Shown here: one piece after another, positions 12,726 to 28,736 of the stretch
Layout: every line of letters starts with the position of its first letter
Numbering within the stretch: the stretch's first letter is position 1
Source of the DNA: Vespa crabro
Lineage: Eukaryota > Arthropoda > Insecta > Hymenoptera > Vespidae
Assembly (NCBI RefSeq): GCF_910589235.1
Contig: NC_060958.1
Span: 12,056,249 to 12,120,248, forward strand
Length of the DNA: 64,000 bases
Reading direction: 5' to 3'
Notes under the pieces: model-generated
The model's input: the letters and a program-made list of their open reading frames with translations, nothing else
The model's database searches: none
What the model was told of the DNA's origin: nothing
Translations under genes and position numbers: made by a program

Positions 12726-13523
12726 CATAACGTGATCCTGAGTCATAGCCATGACCGAGAAAGCGATCAGGTATTCCCGCCGTGGATGATTCGGTCCGGC
12801 ACAGAAATTTCTTTCGTGTCATCGAATACGCGTGTCGCGTTAACTCGCACGTATGCCTTGATCAAACTCATCTAGAAATGGCGCATTTTGGAGTGCTTTC
12901 CATTTCATTTTTTTTTACAACTTAACACGCAATCGGCTGCCAAACGTTACAGACGTTTTATCGACAGCGAGTCGCATATGAGAAAGGAATAATGCATTGA
13001 CCGAGAAATGATGCGCAATTAGAAATCACCTCTATTAAAAACATTATAATCAAGGTTGCGTCGTCGAAAGGAGAACAACGGGGAAGGATTCGCGATATCC
13101 GTGCGGTATTGTTGTTTATAAATGGTTCTCGGTCGATCAATCGGTGACGGATTAAGCGGCTCGTTACACAACACCCAATCGCTGGGTATTACGCAAGCGT
13201 AGATAAAGTCTAAGGTTTTCTCCTCGTTTTATTTCGATGACACGGGCCGCCGACAATCTCTATTGGCTCACGTTTCTCTTCGATACTAACATAAAATATG
13301 CTGATATTTGGAATACACAAGACCTTTTTCATTCAACGTCCCGCCCTGTTAAACTCGATTCCTTACTCTACTATCGTTCGATTGTAAGAAAAGGTCCTAT
13401 AAATATGACCACGTGCACAATTTTTCTGAATCGATTTCTTGTAAAATGCGTGAATTACCTATAAAGGATCTTAGGCGATCGATTATTTGGAAACCGATAA
13501 CGCATGAGATTGGAAAGTTGGAC

Positions 13524-13593
<70 letters not shown>

Positions 13594-16500
13594 CGTCACC
13601 AATCCTGGAAATTAAGCGGCGGACATGAAAATTAATCGTAAATCTTTCGACAGAAATTGATGTTAATCGATTTATCAACATGAAAAATCAAATCTTATTG
13701 TTAGCGATTATCGTTAACTCGACCGATCTCCCTCGATTACGAACTCTCCCGTTCTCGTTCGAGTAACCTTCTACATTTGAGCAATTTTTCCGAACGATTC
13801 CCATTTTCCCGCTCTCGCTCTCTCCCTCTCTATCATTAGCCGAACGACTCGTGTAATTATCTGGCAGGCTCGCAGCATCTCGAAAATATGGCTCGTCACG
13901 CTCTCGAGCTACTTCCTGGACACGACCTCGAAACAATCGGTACTTTGGTAAGAAACAGAGATTGCGACACGGAGAAAGAGAAACGATGAAGAAATTTGCC
14001 GAAGGTGATCGATCGATAAATCGATGAAACGATTAACGATGCCAATCTGAGAATTTTAAGAATCTTTCTCTAAAATGTACGCGAGATGCCTGAATCGTAT
14101 TTTGTTCAAAGTGCTAGTGAAATCAAAGTAACTGAAATAAAAAAAAAAAAAAAAAGGAAGCATCCATTGCGTGTGCATTCGGTGAAAAAGATGAAAAATA
14201 ACGAGAAGGGAAAGAGGAGAGAAAAAAACTTGACCTCGGCCGACGAGCCAACGATCGTCGAGTTGTGTAAACGTAGGAACATCGGAAAGAGTACGCCTGT
14301 CTCTCGCCGTGTCTGACATGAGAAAGACGATATGCAAACACTCGCGAAACGTTCGCAAGACTTATATAAAAGTGGCAAGACCATCACGTTTCGTCGAATG
14401 TGATGTTACCCTTGGCATACGTACCAAACCAACCAATTGGTCGACTAATCATTAGCTCAACAAATCATAATTTTGAATATCGTCAAGGTATATTTTCTCT
14501 TTCGCCTCATCGTTCGAAACGAAATAGAAGAAAAGCAAACTACTGACCCGTAAGTGCGAAGTAAAAAACGAGAGAGCGAGAGAGCGAGAGAGAGAGAGAG
14601 AGAGAGAGAGACATACTATCGGACAAGCGCACGGGCACGGCTGTCAAAAGCGATCTTTCTCTCTTTGACGTTTCTCGAGTAGCTATCCAAGTATTTAGTT
14701 ACTTACTTCGAGCTACCGTACTTTGAACGGAGCACGACGCGTGCGAGCTGCACGTGATCGAACAAACGAGCGAGCAAACGAGCGAGCAAACGAGCGAGCA
14801 AACGCTTCACTCGCGCGAACCAAGTCTATATACGTCTACTTTACCTCGGCACATGGACTTGTGCATTTTCGGTCTTTAATACCAGTCGCCTAACGATGCA
14901 TCTAGCCTTTCTACTTTAATATTATTCATATCGAATCGCGTTAACGAAATCGTATTTCATTCAAGTCCTAATTTCATAAAGTCCTAATAGAAGAATATAT
15001 AAGAAATTCTTAGCTATACCAAAAACGAAAAAAAATTTATACATGTTTATACATAGATGTATGGTATGTATGTATGCATGTATGTTTCGTGTGTAATGTA
15101 GTCGAAGGCAAGTTTTTGCTTAGATACAAGAAGCACGATAAAATAGGATTAAAACAAAAGACTTGGAAAGGCGTGTTGTTTACGTTTAAAAACGACAAGT
15201 TACTATCAGGTGAGAAGCCCAAGGAAAGAGGGAGTAGCGTTCCAAGAAATATCGCATGCATGGCTCGCGCGATTGATAAACAAACGTGGTGCGGCACGTG
15301 CCGCGGAAAAACAATTTATTATACGTCAGTATTTTCCAGAACGGACGTCGTCGTACGTTCCGATAAAAAATCGACGACACATGTCCCTTAACATCTGGCG
15401 CGATACTAAAAGCTATTGCGTACTTAGCTTTTACTTGACGGTCAAAGGTGTTTCTCGAGCACCATCCATTCGCCCTTTAATTGGAATTAACATTTGGCTA
15501 TTCGAAGATGCAAATTTTCTACAAGATTTCATATATATGGATACGCCGAGTTTGATGTATGTACTACGACGAGAACGGTTTCGTTTCCGGCAAAATCTAA
15601 TGAAGCTAGGGCAAAATCTACCCAAAAACCTTCGAGCAGAATATTTCTCAGAATATTTCCAACTGCGAAAACAAAAATTCCCCTGGGATACGTTAAATCC
15701 ACGCGAAGAAGTTTGATTTTGAAGAAGTCCACGTTACATCGGCATCTATCTATTCATCTACGACGTGTACGCTATGTTGTACTTTTCGAGTGCCGAAAAT
15801 AATCTCCAATTAGAAATCGCAAGTTAAATTAAAATTTAAAGGAATTAAAAGAAGAATAAAAAAAGGAAAAAAGAATAGCGATCGAATGTTTCGTTTCGAA
15901 ATTCAATCAATGACTCACCCTGGAAACCTTTTTCTTGGTGTAAACTTCATCGTCCTCCGAGGCGGTGGCGAAATTCAAGTTTCCTTCGCAGTATCCTGCC
16001 CCAATGCCCATTCTATAGATCTCATCCTTGCAGGATCTGCCATCCAAACTGAAAAGTATATCTTTAATTGAATGAAGGTTAAAATGTTACGCGCATTAGG
16101 ATAGAAGGAGTTTACCGTGGACGATTTCAGAGGGAAAACTTTTATCGATAAGATTAATAATTGCGATCGCAAGAGAATCGCATCGACTTTTCGCAGCGAT
16201 AAACGACGACGAGCTACGTATGTCGAGCGGTTCTCATCGAGCCACTTTCACTTTTATAGACGATGTACGATTTTCGCGTACGTATACGATTGCCGATCCG
16301 TAAATGCATATAAACTGTGAAAGTAAACGTAACTCATAATTGCATAAATATCCAAGTTTTTTTAAATCCTATCCTTTTAATATATTAAGATTATAAATTA
16401 TATCAATGCACGTCGTAGACGGTGCATATGCGGATCCATAACGATGATAATAACGATGATAATCGAAAGAATCTGATAAAAATCTCATACGACGATTAAA

Positions 16501-17412
16501 AGTCTAAAATAACGCTGAACAATTTCGTGTTAAAATCAAAACACTTTTACTTCTCAACGATTCGTTTTAAAGGTTAGCGGTTCGACCAGGGACATGTACA
16601 TAAGTCTATAATCGCGACTATCGTACAGCTCGGAATTTAAACCTATTTAAACTCACGACGCATAGCTTGCAATTAGATTGCCACGATTGAAATGGATAAA
16701 AAAACGGAGCTTTCCTTTTAAACAAAAAGAAAAAAAGCGAGAAAACATTTATCCATATAATTGATTTATCATGCACGGATCGTGGATGAAGGAAAATATA
16801 GAAATTATGAAAGATAACGTAAGAATTTGATCGATCAGGACGAAACATTAGAGGAAAATCTTTGCTAGAGGATGTAGAAATGGATCTACCTTAAATGAAA
16901 ACAATTCTTATCCCTTTTGATCGCTTAATAAAAAAAGCAATTAAACCGTACTTATGCGCATGTATATTGATATTTCGGAAAAGTTATAATTTACATTACA
17001 ATTATCTTTAGGCTGCGCTCGAGTTGTGAAATTGCTCTCTTCTATCCAGTCAAACTCGTAATCCAATCGCTCTTTATTTAATTAATCTCACGTAAAAGCA
17101 GCACATTCCTAATACGAAAAGAACGTAACGATTGAACGAGCGACACGGCTCGTCTTCGGAAGGATAAGGAGACAAACGATTCACGGCCACGGCACTTTAC
17201 GTAATGCTTACTAATTATATCTCTATATCTCGATAAGCAACGGAGTTTCAGTCAATAACCCTGTCACGAGGTTATACCGTGCGGGACGCTTATACTCCGT
17301 TATAGATTTTCCTTTCCTATAAGTAGAAGCACACGGAAAAAGTACACGATCTGGCTCGCGCGCATATTACCGGCAAACTCGGCCGGCATCGTCGTTGCTT
17401 ATGAAATTTACA

Positions 17413-17463
<51 letters not shown>

Positions 17464-19059
17464 TATGCCCTTACTCCTTAGATTCCCGCGCGACACTAAA
17501 CGACTTAAAGAGACTGGCTGTTCTCTTTTATCCGTTCGTCGAGTATGAATCTTTAAAATAGCGAGTCCTCCGATTCCGACTTCAAACCGTCGCGACGTAC
17601 GACTGACGGTTGAGTTCCAACAATAATATAATTGATCGACGATAAGCTAGAATTAATTCGCGTACACCATAGGGACAGGAAATTCGTAATATCGATCGTG
17701 ATGATCGCGCGACATTACTTAAACCATCTCGAGCACCGTTTAATTACTAAATCTTCCTGAAGCGGCACGTGCCAGCCGTCGTTTCACAACAGTCGTTAAA
17801 CGCAGCTCGATAATAGCCAGGAAGGACATTCCGATTGATAAATAAGAACAACAAAACGCGAAACAATTCATATCTATTGCTCGCAACACATCGAACGTAT
17901 TAATTCCTTTCACCGACATCAAATTTCACTCTACCTCTCTTGGAAACAAATCAATTTCGCTACGTGCTTAGGCCGACCTCGTTTCCGCTTATCGATTTAC
18001 ATCACAGTCACGAATGAGACGGATTATCAATCGCAAAAGGAGACGAACGTTGACACGCGATGACGATAAAGGTCAGGGAAAACTGAAATTAATTAAAATG
18101 AAATATCCAGAGTTTTCTCGAAGCGCCCCCCTTTTTTTTCCTTTTTTACAGCGAGCACGAGCGCGATGCCCCTATATTTCATCGGTCTAAGAAATTACTC
18201 AACGCAGTGAGACCGAAAGTGGTTATGCCTGAGAGAATCGAGCCTCGTGTTCTCGCACGTGGTTGACATTTTCTGGCATGTGACTCTCTCATAGGCTGCT
18301 CTCCCATTGCCTTCTTTCCCTTCTTTCCATCCTATCGTCCCGTCTACGCGCTCCGTTTATATAGAAAAGATGCGATGCACAAGAAACACATGCCTATATG
18401 CCTTGCGATAAAACGAGGCGAGCGAATCTCTTTCCTCGTTAAGAGATTTAGCGCTTCGTTAAGACACTTTGCGCGTGATCTTAGAATATAATATATATAG
18501 CGTCCATTAATAGCATTGGTAATTACGATCCACCCATCGACCCGCTCGAATATCCGCGAACTTTGCTCGATTGGTAGTAGCAATGCTCGCACATTGCTAC
18601 TACGTGACATGCGAAGTCACGTTAGCCCACCATTCCGCATTCCAAAAACAAAGAAATAAAGAAAACGATTGATAGTAATGATTAAGTATGAGAATAAAAA
18701 TGATAAGGTCGGGAAGAATTGTAAACAAAAAGAAAAAAAGGAAAGAAAAAAGAAGTTCGCCTTTCCACTGATTCGAGATCTGCTCCGAAAAGATCGTAGC
18801 ATGATCGTGGTTTGCGATTCACGACGTCCTTCAACGACCTTTACGTCGGCATCTCGCCGGAGTCCGTGTTTGCTCGTGCGTGCATTCACTTTCACATATG
18901 TATAGTTGCACTTACGGCATCCGCTCGGCGAAAGAGGGGAACGGTCAACGAAGAACGGCGGGAGAAGCAAGGAAAAAGAGGGAGATAGAGATATCGCGCA
19001 CGTGCGTGAGGTGAACCATCGTGAAACGAGCTCGATATAATACACGTATGTGTATATAT

Positions 19060-19118
<59 letters not shown>

Positions 19119-19436
19119 GTATGTAACTCTCCGCGTTAAAATCGCGCGCGCTTTAAAAATATTACGTTATTATTAGCAGAAGAGTACGTGGTAGCCAAGT
19201 TTTTTTTAGATCTCTTTATCGGATACGTGCTTCTCGCTCGTGAAATAGCGCAGGCCGTATTAGTCGCACAGTCCGATAATCGATATACCGAACGCGCTGG
19301 ACGACGCGCGTCGGGAGCCAAGGACTACTGGAGCCAAGACTCACGCGTTCGAAACTTTCAATGTCAACGGACCCTTCTTCATTGTTTTGTCCCAGAACGA
19401 AAACATAGGCTAACGTTTATACACCGATTTATAGCT

Positions 19437-19467
<31 letters not shown>

Positions 19468-22254
19468 ATAACACACACACACACATCTCGCAGAAAATCG
19501 GGCACGTTGAGAGAATACGTCCTTCGACGACCTTTCCGTGCGAGCATCCATGCGTGCCCGGGCTCGCCTTCATCGTAGCAACGTAGCAAACATTCGAGCT
19601 TAGGACGCACGTGCGTAAGGTGCGCCTTCGTCAAATCGTACGCCCACACACAACACTGACACAACATGTAAAAGATTTTATATCGTGTACTTAGACGTTA
19701 TCACCTACGCACCGGCCGTTTGAATGATATATTCGATCGCTGCATAGCCCTCAGAGTCGCATTATATCATGGTACGAGTTCCAACATTATGTTCCAGTGA
19801 ATATGAACGGACGAACGTCCGACTTGTTGTCGTTGTTCCTGGTACCCCGTTAAAGCTCCCTCGATTACGCTAGATTCACGGTATAGAGTATGCGAAAGAT
19901 ATACAAGTACCTATGTAGTATCTATCTAAAAGATAAATGGACGGTAAAAATAAAGAACGTGTCACGATAGGTGCCACGATGAATCGTCGTCCTGTTACGA
20001 TTGTACGAGAGATTTCAAAGAAGCTTCGATCTTTTCTTCGTCGTCGAATTTCCGAATCGCGCATGATTTACGCGACTGCCTTTTGAGAGATTTATACTCG
20101 AGAGGCGAGACGCGTAACTTCAGAATAAATGACAGACAAAGCCACGACGAAATTTATTGCTGCTCGAGGTATCCTTCATAAAATATTTTACGTTTCGTCG
20201 ACTGTATTATGCCGTGAGCTATCCGAGATATGTCCTTGCTACCCGTTTACTCCCCATCGTTTGATAGCGGGCCCCATTGATCTCTTACATCGATATAATT
20301 CATCGGTTATTCTTTCCAATTCTCAGTATTCGAGCCGAGCCAAGCGACAGGAATATAAGTTAATGGAAATGTGAATGTTTCGCTCGCATACGCATGCGCA
20401 TCGCGAGAACGAATTAGATCGAGATAATGCAGAGACGAGAGAAAATAAGGCGAAGGAGAAAAAGAAGTGCACGCAGCTCCTTATCAACCAGCGAACTAAC
20501 GTAATATGAAGGAACTTTTGCATAAACTCAAGACAATTCTACTCGGAAGTAAAACAAAAAACGCACGATGCTTTGTGCTGGAGTACGCATGTACTCTGGC
20601 ATGTACGCACATGTGTGACACCTTACGAGCGAACACGTGTGACATTTCGAGCGTATTGCGAACGTAATAATATAATCTGCGATTACGTAAGTCTTCGAAA
20701 GGAAAAAGAAGAAAATTCTGTGCTAGCGACATCACCAAATGGAAAGATTTATCCAAGTAATCCCTCGAGAGACAAATACGTTGGCGACGATGTTTCTCCG
20801 CATATTTCTCGATTTCGCAGTGATAACAATAATAATGAAGGAGCCTGAGATTTGTCGATTCGTCGATGGGAAAGTCTCTCTCTAAAAGATAAACCTACAT
20901 ATATGTATAAGTTGATAAGTCGATATTTCTTTTCTTTTCATAACGGGTACACAAAGTTCGAATTATTTCACCGGGTTCTTACAATTAGAGTAGAGGAAGG
21001 TGCGCAATGGGGCATAACGTAACATATCGAAGATAAAACGTTCGACGATGCGAATCCTCGAAACGAAACTAAACTTTTCTCCGATCCGTGAAAAATTCTC
21101 ATTTGCTATTCAACGTTAAATCGTATTTCGTTAATAGCGGAACAGATGCTTTCTCTTCTCATCCCGTCCGAGTTTTATCCTTTTCCTCTCGAACGATAGG
21201 CACCTCGATTTGCTTGAAGAAGCTACGATTGGTTGTGTTTCAAGGAGCTCAACTTTTAAAACGCTCGCTTCGTCATTCTTTCGTCGAATTGATTCGTCTC
21301 GATAGTCGCGTGATCGCGAGTAAAGGATAAAGAGAGATAGAAAATCGGTCGAACTCGATCGTTAAAATCGGTCGAACGATCTGAACTAGGAACGTTAGTT
21401 CCTTTCCGTTCGAAGAAATTCCTTCGAGGCATGTTTCCTTTTCATTTTATCTTTTTTTTCTTTCTTCTCGGCCTCGTCAAAATATTTCGACCATCGAATC
21501 ATTTGAAAAATATTAACCATTGATACGACGACGACGACTCGGTTCTTAGGAAATTTCGAAAACCGTATCGTCGCGTAGTCTCGATTTCGGAATATGCTCG
21601 CACACGTGCCGATTACTTTCGTTACGCAAGAACGCCACCAAAAGTTCTCATGGCAAAACCGCCATGTTTATTTGCCGATGACGCGAGGGCGCCGCGCCGT
21701 TGTGAAAGGTCAAGGATGCGCCGTGAGGAATAATAATATACCGCGTTAGTTATAATTAAAATGAAGCACCGCTTAAAGAAGCTACCCGAGATGGATTAAA
21801 ATAGAATTTCCAACGTGCGCATCACGTGAACTTTGCGTGTTGGTTCTCACCGAATCGTTGCATCTAGTCGACTAGACGCGCCTGATGCTATAATTATTAT
21901 AGAGAGCATAATGCATTTTAAATAGAAATGCTACAGTTTCATATAGGATATTCTTTTTGGAGATGATCGAGGAATCGTAGGAACGTACCTGACATAGCCT
22001 TGTCTCAACGAATATTAAAACTTTTCTTCTCGAAATTGGAAAAAGGAAAGATCTAATAGTATGAATCGAGCCGATAAATGTGTTACCTATTCGTATCCGT
22101 CTAATTCGACATTCGGCCTTTATATTCGTTTGGCCGACCGAGTCGTCGTTTGGTTGCGTTCAACGGCCCCTCAGCACGTCGCTCGGCACGAAAAGCGATA
22201 GAATAGACGCTTCTACGCGTATGTACGTATAGAGAACGTATGAACGGCATCGGC

Positions 22255-22337
<83 letters not shown>

Positions 22338-25226
22338 ACACACACACACGCAGCACACATACGTCGCCTCCCTTCCGTTCTCATGATACCGGGTTGCTCG
22401 CTATATAAAAATACTAACCTACATAGATCGTTCGAGTCCGCGCGATCGGAACGCGTGTCGTACAACGTGACTCTCTCGCTGAAACGCTTTGCTTCGTGCC
22501 AGCTCGTTCGTCCCCACTCGAGACTCAAAGAACTATGATGACGTTTCCTCGACGTTTCCTTGACGTTTCTCGTCTTTCCTTCTTCCACTTGCAGGATAAA
22601 ACGAACGCCTTGTTCTCATTGTAAAACCGAAGAATATTTACTAGTCGAAAATGCGAAATTAGAGAAATCGTGGTCCAATCGAAGAGAGATACCTCGACAT
22701 TGAAAGAGAAAAGAGAGAGAAAAGGACGGTATTACTTATATCTTACGTAAACTACCCGTCTCGATTTTACCTAGAATACTTGAGTTTCTATCGACGATAG
22801 AGACCTTCTCTTTAAACGCCAAGACTCGCCAAAAGAATTCCGTCGAGCAAAACTCTTTTAGAAAATTGCTACTATCATCTTCGGGAAATCGAACGTAAAG
22901 GGATCAACATTATGGATCCCATTGATCGGCGATAATCATTGCGCCATCCGATTGTCTCACGGCGTAGGGTGATCTGGCGTGACGCGCCGATTGCAAATTC
23001 TTTAGTCCTTTTGATATCTTCCGAATATCTCCTTTCGTAATAACCATTGGAAAATATAAAAGACAAGATTAAATATATTTCGATTTCGATTTCGATTTCG
23101 ATTTCGATTTCGATTTCGATTTCGATTTCGTTTTCGATTTCGTTTTCGATTTCGATTTCGATTTCTATGATAATATCTGATAAATTACATTAGCCTCAAG
23201 TCTATCGCATACGTTACCACCCAAATGGAGTTGATTGCGATTTTGAAAAGCGACTCTTTCGTTCATCGAGAATACATATCTATATTTCACAGTTCTAGTA
23301 ATAGTTCGGTTGGCGTGGTTAAATTTGGCAATGGCCGACCCCAATTTCGTACGTTTGCGCGGTTCAAACCTTGACTCGATCTAGCGAGGAAGCCTAGCCT
23401 ACGTGCCAAATATATGAAATGTGTCTTTCAAGCTTTGCCAAAAAAATTTTACCCTATCCTTTCTTTCTTTCTTTCGTTTTTCTTTTTTTCCTTTTGTTTT
23501 CATCAAAAGAAAGAAAATTCGAACGGCTTTCGTCTGGCCTGTCATTAAAACATAGCCGATCGATCGGTCGATCGTAAGATGAATCAGCGGTCGCATCCTC
23601 GAGCGAATAGTCTAGTGTACTATTTTCCACGCCTACTCACACGTTCGCACGTGCGCTCGTCGCATACACCGATGAGCGCCTTAACACTATCTCGTGGTGC
23701 GCGCGCACGCAAGCACGCGCGACCACACGTGCGCTCTCAAGGTAACTCTCACTTTCCTTCTCTCGCTCGCTCGCTCGCTCGCTCGCTCATGAACAAACGC
23801 GGCGAACGACGAACGAACATACATATACATATACACATACATATACATATGCATATACATATACATATATATGTACGCGTACGCACGTAAGCAAACTATC
23901 TCTTTTGCTCTTTATCCTATCCTTCTAGGATAAAGGAAACCTTACGGGTGCAATCAATCGATTCTTCGGTGATACAAATCGGGGAAAAAAATCACGATAG
24001 AAATCTCACAACGAAAAAATAATAAAAAAGAAAAGGATTAAGGAAAGGTAGGCTAAGTAAGTTGTACGTTGCACGTTGTAGATTGTATGTATTAACGGGT
24101 TGCCACGACGACTCCTTATCGCGACGTATACGATTTTATCATCGTACACGGCTAAGTACATAGGTATCTATATGCGCCAGGACCACGCCGCGTCCGCGTC
24201 GGTCGTAAACAATTATATATTTTTTTCTCCTTAAAGCTCTTGTTCCAAATTCAACAGGATGGAACTTAGAGAGAAGAGAAAAGAAAATAATCGACCTGGC
24301 AATTTCTCTTCTATTAATTCATGGTTAAAGTTTCGATTGGATCGCATCATGCTTAAAGAATTTCGATCCTGAAAGATCGATATTATTAATAGAATCATGG
24401 CGAGAGGTCGATTATTAGAACAACGTCGGTCAACCATTGAAGTGTAAAAGTGTGAGATCGATCGTAGCGCGAGGTCGCGGAAACTGTGTTTTCTAATGAA
24501 ATTCTTTCTGTTTATGTCGAGTCATCGGCAACACGTGCAGCCGAGCGTGCTTTTAAACGCCCATACGGACCAATAGTTCGAGCTTCGACGAACGGGCGAA
24601 AATAATCGTTTAATCGGAATTTATCGCAGTAAAAGAGACGGCGCTCGAAATCTTAGCGTAGAAACGATAGATTTCGTCGTTTGGCTTGTTTTCGTTGATA
24701 TTGAAATGAAACGAATGAAACGACGTCAGGTCGTTGTCTTATGTTTTAAGACGATCACATCAACTATTATTATTAGAAACGATCTTTACTTATTATAAAC
24801 GAATTAATTTGATTATCGCACATACGTTCATATCTGATATTTGCAATACGTGTCGGCCGATGATAATTAATCGTCCCTATAACAGCTATCAGCGCGAAAT
24901 GATTGCGATTGAATTTCGTACACACGTCTTACACATATATCCTCGTGTTCTCATTATCAAAAAAAGAAAAGCAACTTTCTTTGGAGTTTCGACACGAACC
25001 GTGTCCTAAACGTTTCAAGATTGGAAACTAGAAAAAGAAAGTTGAGAATCATTCGCGAAAAAGAATGTACCTTTTAGAAAGGCTATCGACATCCGAGAAG
25101 ATCTAAAATGAGCAAAATAATCGGTCTTCTCTCGCGTTTTTTCACCGTTCGAACGGCCGAATAATCCACGCATGCGAAAAGAGGTTAGACGCTGGAGGCT
25201 GGTTTTCTTACTTAAATTATATATAA

Positions 25227-25283
<57 letters not shown>

Positions 25284-28037
25284 CCATCTATGTATCTGTA
25301 TATACTATACGTATAGGTAGATAGACAGGCAGAAAGAACTCGAAGGAAAGTCTTCGAGGTTGACCCGAGCGACAAATTTAATTGAAAGCAATTAAATCGA
25401 GTCGATTTTATTCTCTTGAACTTAACCGAGTTTTACGTCGTTTGCGCATTCGGCGTAGGCGTTCGGTCGGCGTTCGGTTAAGAGAAAAACCTCTTCCCTC
25501 ATCTCCTCTATTTCCATTCCTTGCGTCTTCGAATAAGAAAGCGTTTAGGTCGAGAGAGGGAATCTCATAAACTCCTCCCTACGAGGGAAACCAAACGCGT
25601 ACGACAGGTAATAAAGGTACCATACTCTTCATCATTTTCGTATCGAACATACGTCCCAGTCACTGTCTTCCCAATCCTTAACGATAGTAAGGTATCCGAA
25701 GCCTTCATAAATTCCCGTTGCGTTCAAATCAAGTAGCTAATAGAAAAAGACGAGCCCCATTGGGAGTCATCGAAGGATCGTTACCATCGTTTTCTTCTTA
25801 CCGGGAATGGAAAGGGAAGAGCACGGTGCATTTCTGTGTTTCGCGTTTGTTCATTCGCATCGGCAAATCTGTTTATGATTCATTTTCATTACTTTCCAAT
25901 AGAAAATAATTAATACAAATTGATATTTGGATTCAATTTATCATTAAATACATATTTAACATTAATTAGGGAAAAAACGCAAAAGCGTTAGCGATCAAAG
26001 TGTTATTGTTTCTATATCTAACGAGTTTACTTTCGACGACGAGAGATAACACAAAGGCAAGCACGAACGGAAAGAGATTTCGAGATAAACTCGCGACGGG
26101 AAAAGATAACTCGTGTTCGAGTGAGTAGGCGAGGCGAGAAGCAATCGATAATCTAAAGGCTCCTGCCATTGCTGACTGTATACGCGAATTCCCACGCATA
26201 AACGAGAGCGGACAGTACTAAGTACGTGCCTACGTGACCGAGAGCGGAGAAATGAAAACGTGGTTTGGAAACGAGCGCGTTATACTTTATCAACCTACAT
26301 ATGTATTTACTACATATCCGTACGTCTACGATAATATTTCAGACGCCGGATAATCCTACGCCTATTCGAAGATTTTGTCTTTCGATTGAAATCCACTAAA
26401 ATATGAAATTCGCCGAGTATTCTAATTCTAAGCCTGAATATTCCCTATTGACAGCGAGTACCCATACTAGAAAGAAGAAGAGGATGAAGAAGAAATTCAT
26501 TTCGCTAAAATAATCGATTAGTCGATAATTTAGTCGATAGAAGAGAGGTTTCGAAAGAGGTTTCACATATATGCTGAACCTTCCTATCATTTTCCATGAC
26601 GTATAAACTTGTCCTACTTACGTCACTGCGAGACTTCTTTTCCGTTCGACGGCGCGACGTTTCATGATTCGCTTTCGAAGCGATATGATTTTGAAAGTGA
26701 GACCGATCGTTAATTTATTTCTTAGAAAAAAATTATAAGAGAATGAAAAAAGAATGGAAGAGGAAAGATCGAGCGAATGGTCAAGGGTACGATCGCTTTG
26801 CAATTATTTTTTAAATTCTTCGTCCGAATAATAAAACCATATAAATGGAAAAAAGCCAATTCTAATACCTATGTTTTTATTCAAATAAATCAAATATTTC
26901 GTCCAAACAATTTTACTTCCGTATATCGTCTTTAGAAATTACAACGATAGTGATGATTGTCGTTCTTCAATATCGCACGAATGATCGATATTCTAAATAA
27001 CAAATCGTTATCTCAACACAATAACGTTACGTCTTATCGTACTAGGTAATACAACGTGTATCTATTTAAAAACAAAAGCAATCTCCGTGTCAATTCGATC
27101 GTTCGCATAAAATTGATATTAATTTTATTTACCAGATATGTATCATTTTTATAATATCATTAATTAAAGGAGGAAATGGTCAAAAGTTCTTTCAACTTTA
27201 GCGAAATGCGCACGATCTGTGCCGCCTCACATACATACGTACATTAATGCGTACACATATACATACATACGTACATATAGACAGAGAAAGAGAGAAATCA
27301 AAGAGCTCTCTTATTAATTGCTTCTATCGTTCTTGCGAAATTTCTTCATAAGCAACGTCCATAATATCGATAATGCCTTGCTTCCAACACACCATAATGA
27401 GTCGATTACGTCGATTTTTTCGACCTTCTCCATTGCACGCGCATTCCACACGAATGATTGTATCGCGGGCCTTGAATATAAAACAAATCGTACGCATTAG
27501 GAGCGTTCTTAAGTAATAAGAGAAATTGAAGCGATCGGAAAGTACTCGCTAATCGTCTCTATTCTAATCGATCGCGTCGAGTAAAAAGAAAAAATTCATC
27601 GCGTCATGCTCGTATCGTCGCGTGAATAGAAATACATGAAATAAAATGAATAAAGATGAAAATAACGAATGAAGATGGAATAGTCATCGCCCAATTGTCA
27701 CAGCCGCATCGATAACACTTATAAATAAATTTTTCCCCTATATATAACAAAATATTCTCATTCTTCCTTTTAAGCTAGTTTTGTATTTTTTATTCCTAAA
27801 TGTCAATTTGAAGGCCTTATATATTCTCTCGTGCAGAACTTTATCAATTGTGCTGATTAATAGGTGGTCGGCATTTTTACGTAGATCGCTATGTCATGAC
27901 GTTCTTATATCGTCGCGTCTTTCATTAGATTTGAATAGATTTTCATATAATATTATAATAATTATAAAAAACAAAGTCGAGATAAATATAAGAGATCTAT
28001 AGAAATGATCACAATCTGCTCGAAAAATTCTAGATTA

Positions 28038-28081
<44 letters not shown>

Positions 28082-28673
28082 CGTACATGCGCACGGACAA
28101 AGGAAAATGTAGAAAAGTCATCGACGTCGACCGATCAGCGCTTTAAGGAACGCTTAAACGCTTGCTTATAGTTCGAATCTAATTTGGTCGGGCGACCGAG
28201 CCAAAAAGTACGCGTACTACGTGGCGCTTGATCGACATCGGAAGAGAGAGAGGGGGGGGGGGAGAGAGATGGAGATAGAGAGAAAAAGAAAATGCCGACT
28301 TCTCTCTATTTTATCTTATCTGTAACGCGCTAGCGTACGGCCATGAATTTTTTAGCGGTGGTTGCTTTTGAAAAGACAAATAAAACAGCGATATCTACGA
28401 AAGTATTTGATTATCAGGGCACGAGGCGAACTAAGAAATTCAAAATCGAAGCACCTGTGTATTCTCCGCGATAACGACCTCTGCTCGTGCTCGATTATTT
28501 TCAAAAGCATCTAGGCTATCATTGACTGATCATGCGACTATGAACTATCTTTTGCTCGCGATTTTTCATGAATGGACGTATATTCGTATCTGTTTCTAAT
28601 TCACACCGTTATGACCAACGAGTGCATCGCGAAAAAGTAAGTACTTATGTCTCTTCTCTTACGTTACTCTTTC

Positions 28674-28736
<63 letters not shown>

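Larger units (their letters stand above)
6859..15918 (-). other. cwo intron (~9.1 kb) between exons 2 and 3
   Basis: I found no nested gene, tRNA or transposase fragment. The intron holds GA/CT tracts (7356-7394, 10626-10699, 12291-12345, 12661-12721, 13529-13591, 14572-14612), a TA tract (7741-7840), two short inverted repeats (7586-7615, 7936-7954), and a GC-richer block at ~7920-8260 carrying two CACGTG E-boxes. Open frames up to ~100-170 codons here show no recognisable domain. Confidence 0.75.

Noticed and set aside
15210..15716. 168-codon plus frame in the cwo intron
   Set aside because: It overlaps several other open frames on both strands and has no domain or splice support; I regard it as chance in CpG-rich intron.
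22431..22445. GTTCGAGTCC resembling a tRNA B box
   Set aside because: No matching A box or acceptor stem is found at the proper distance.
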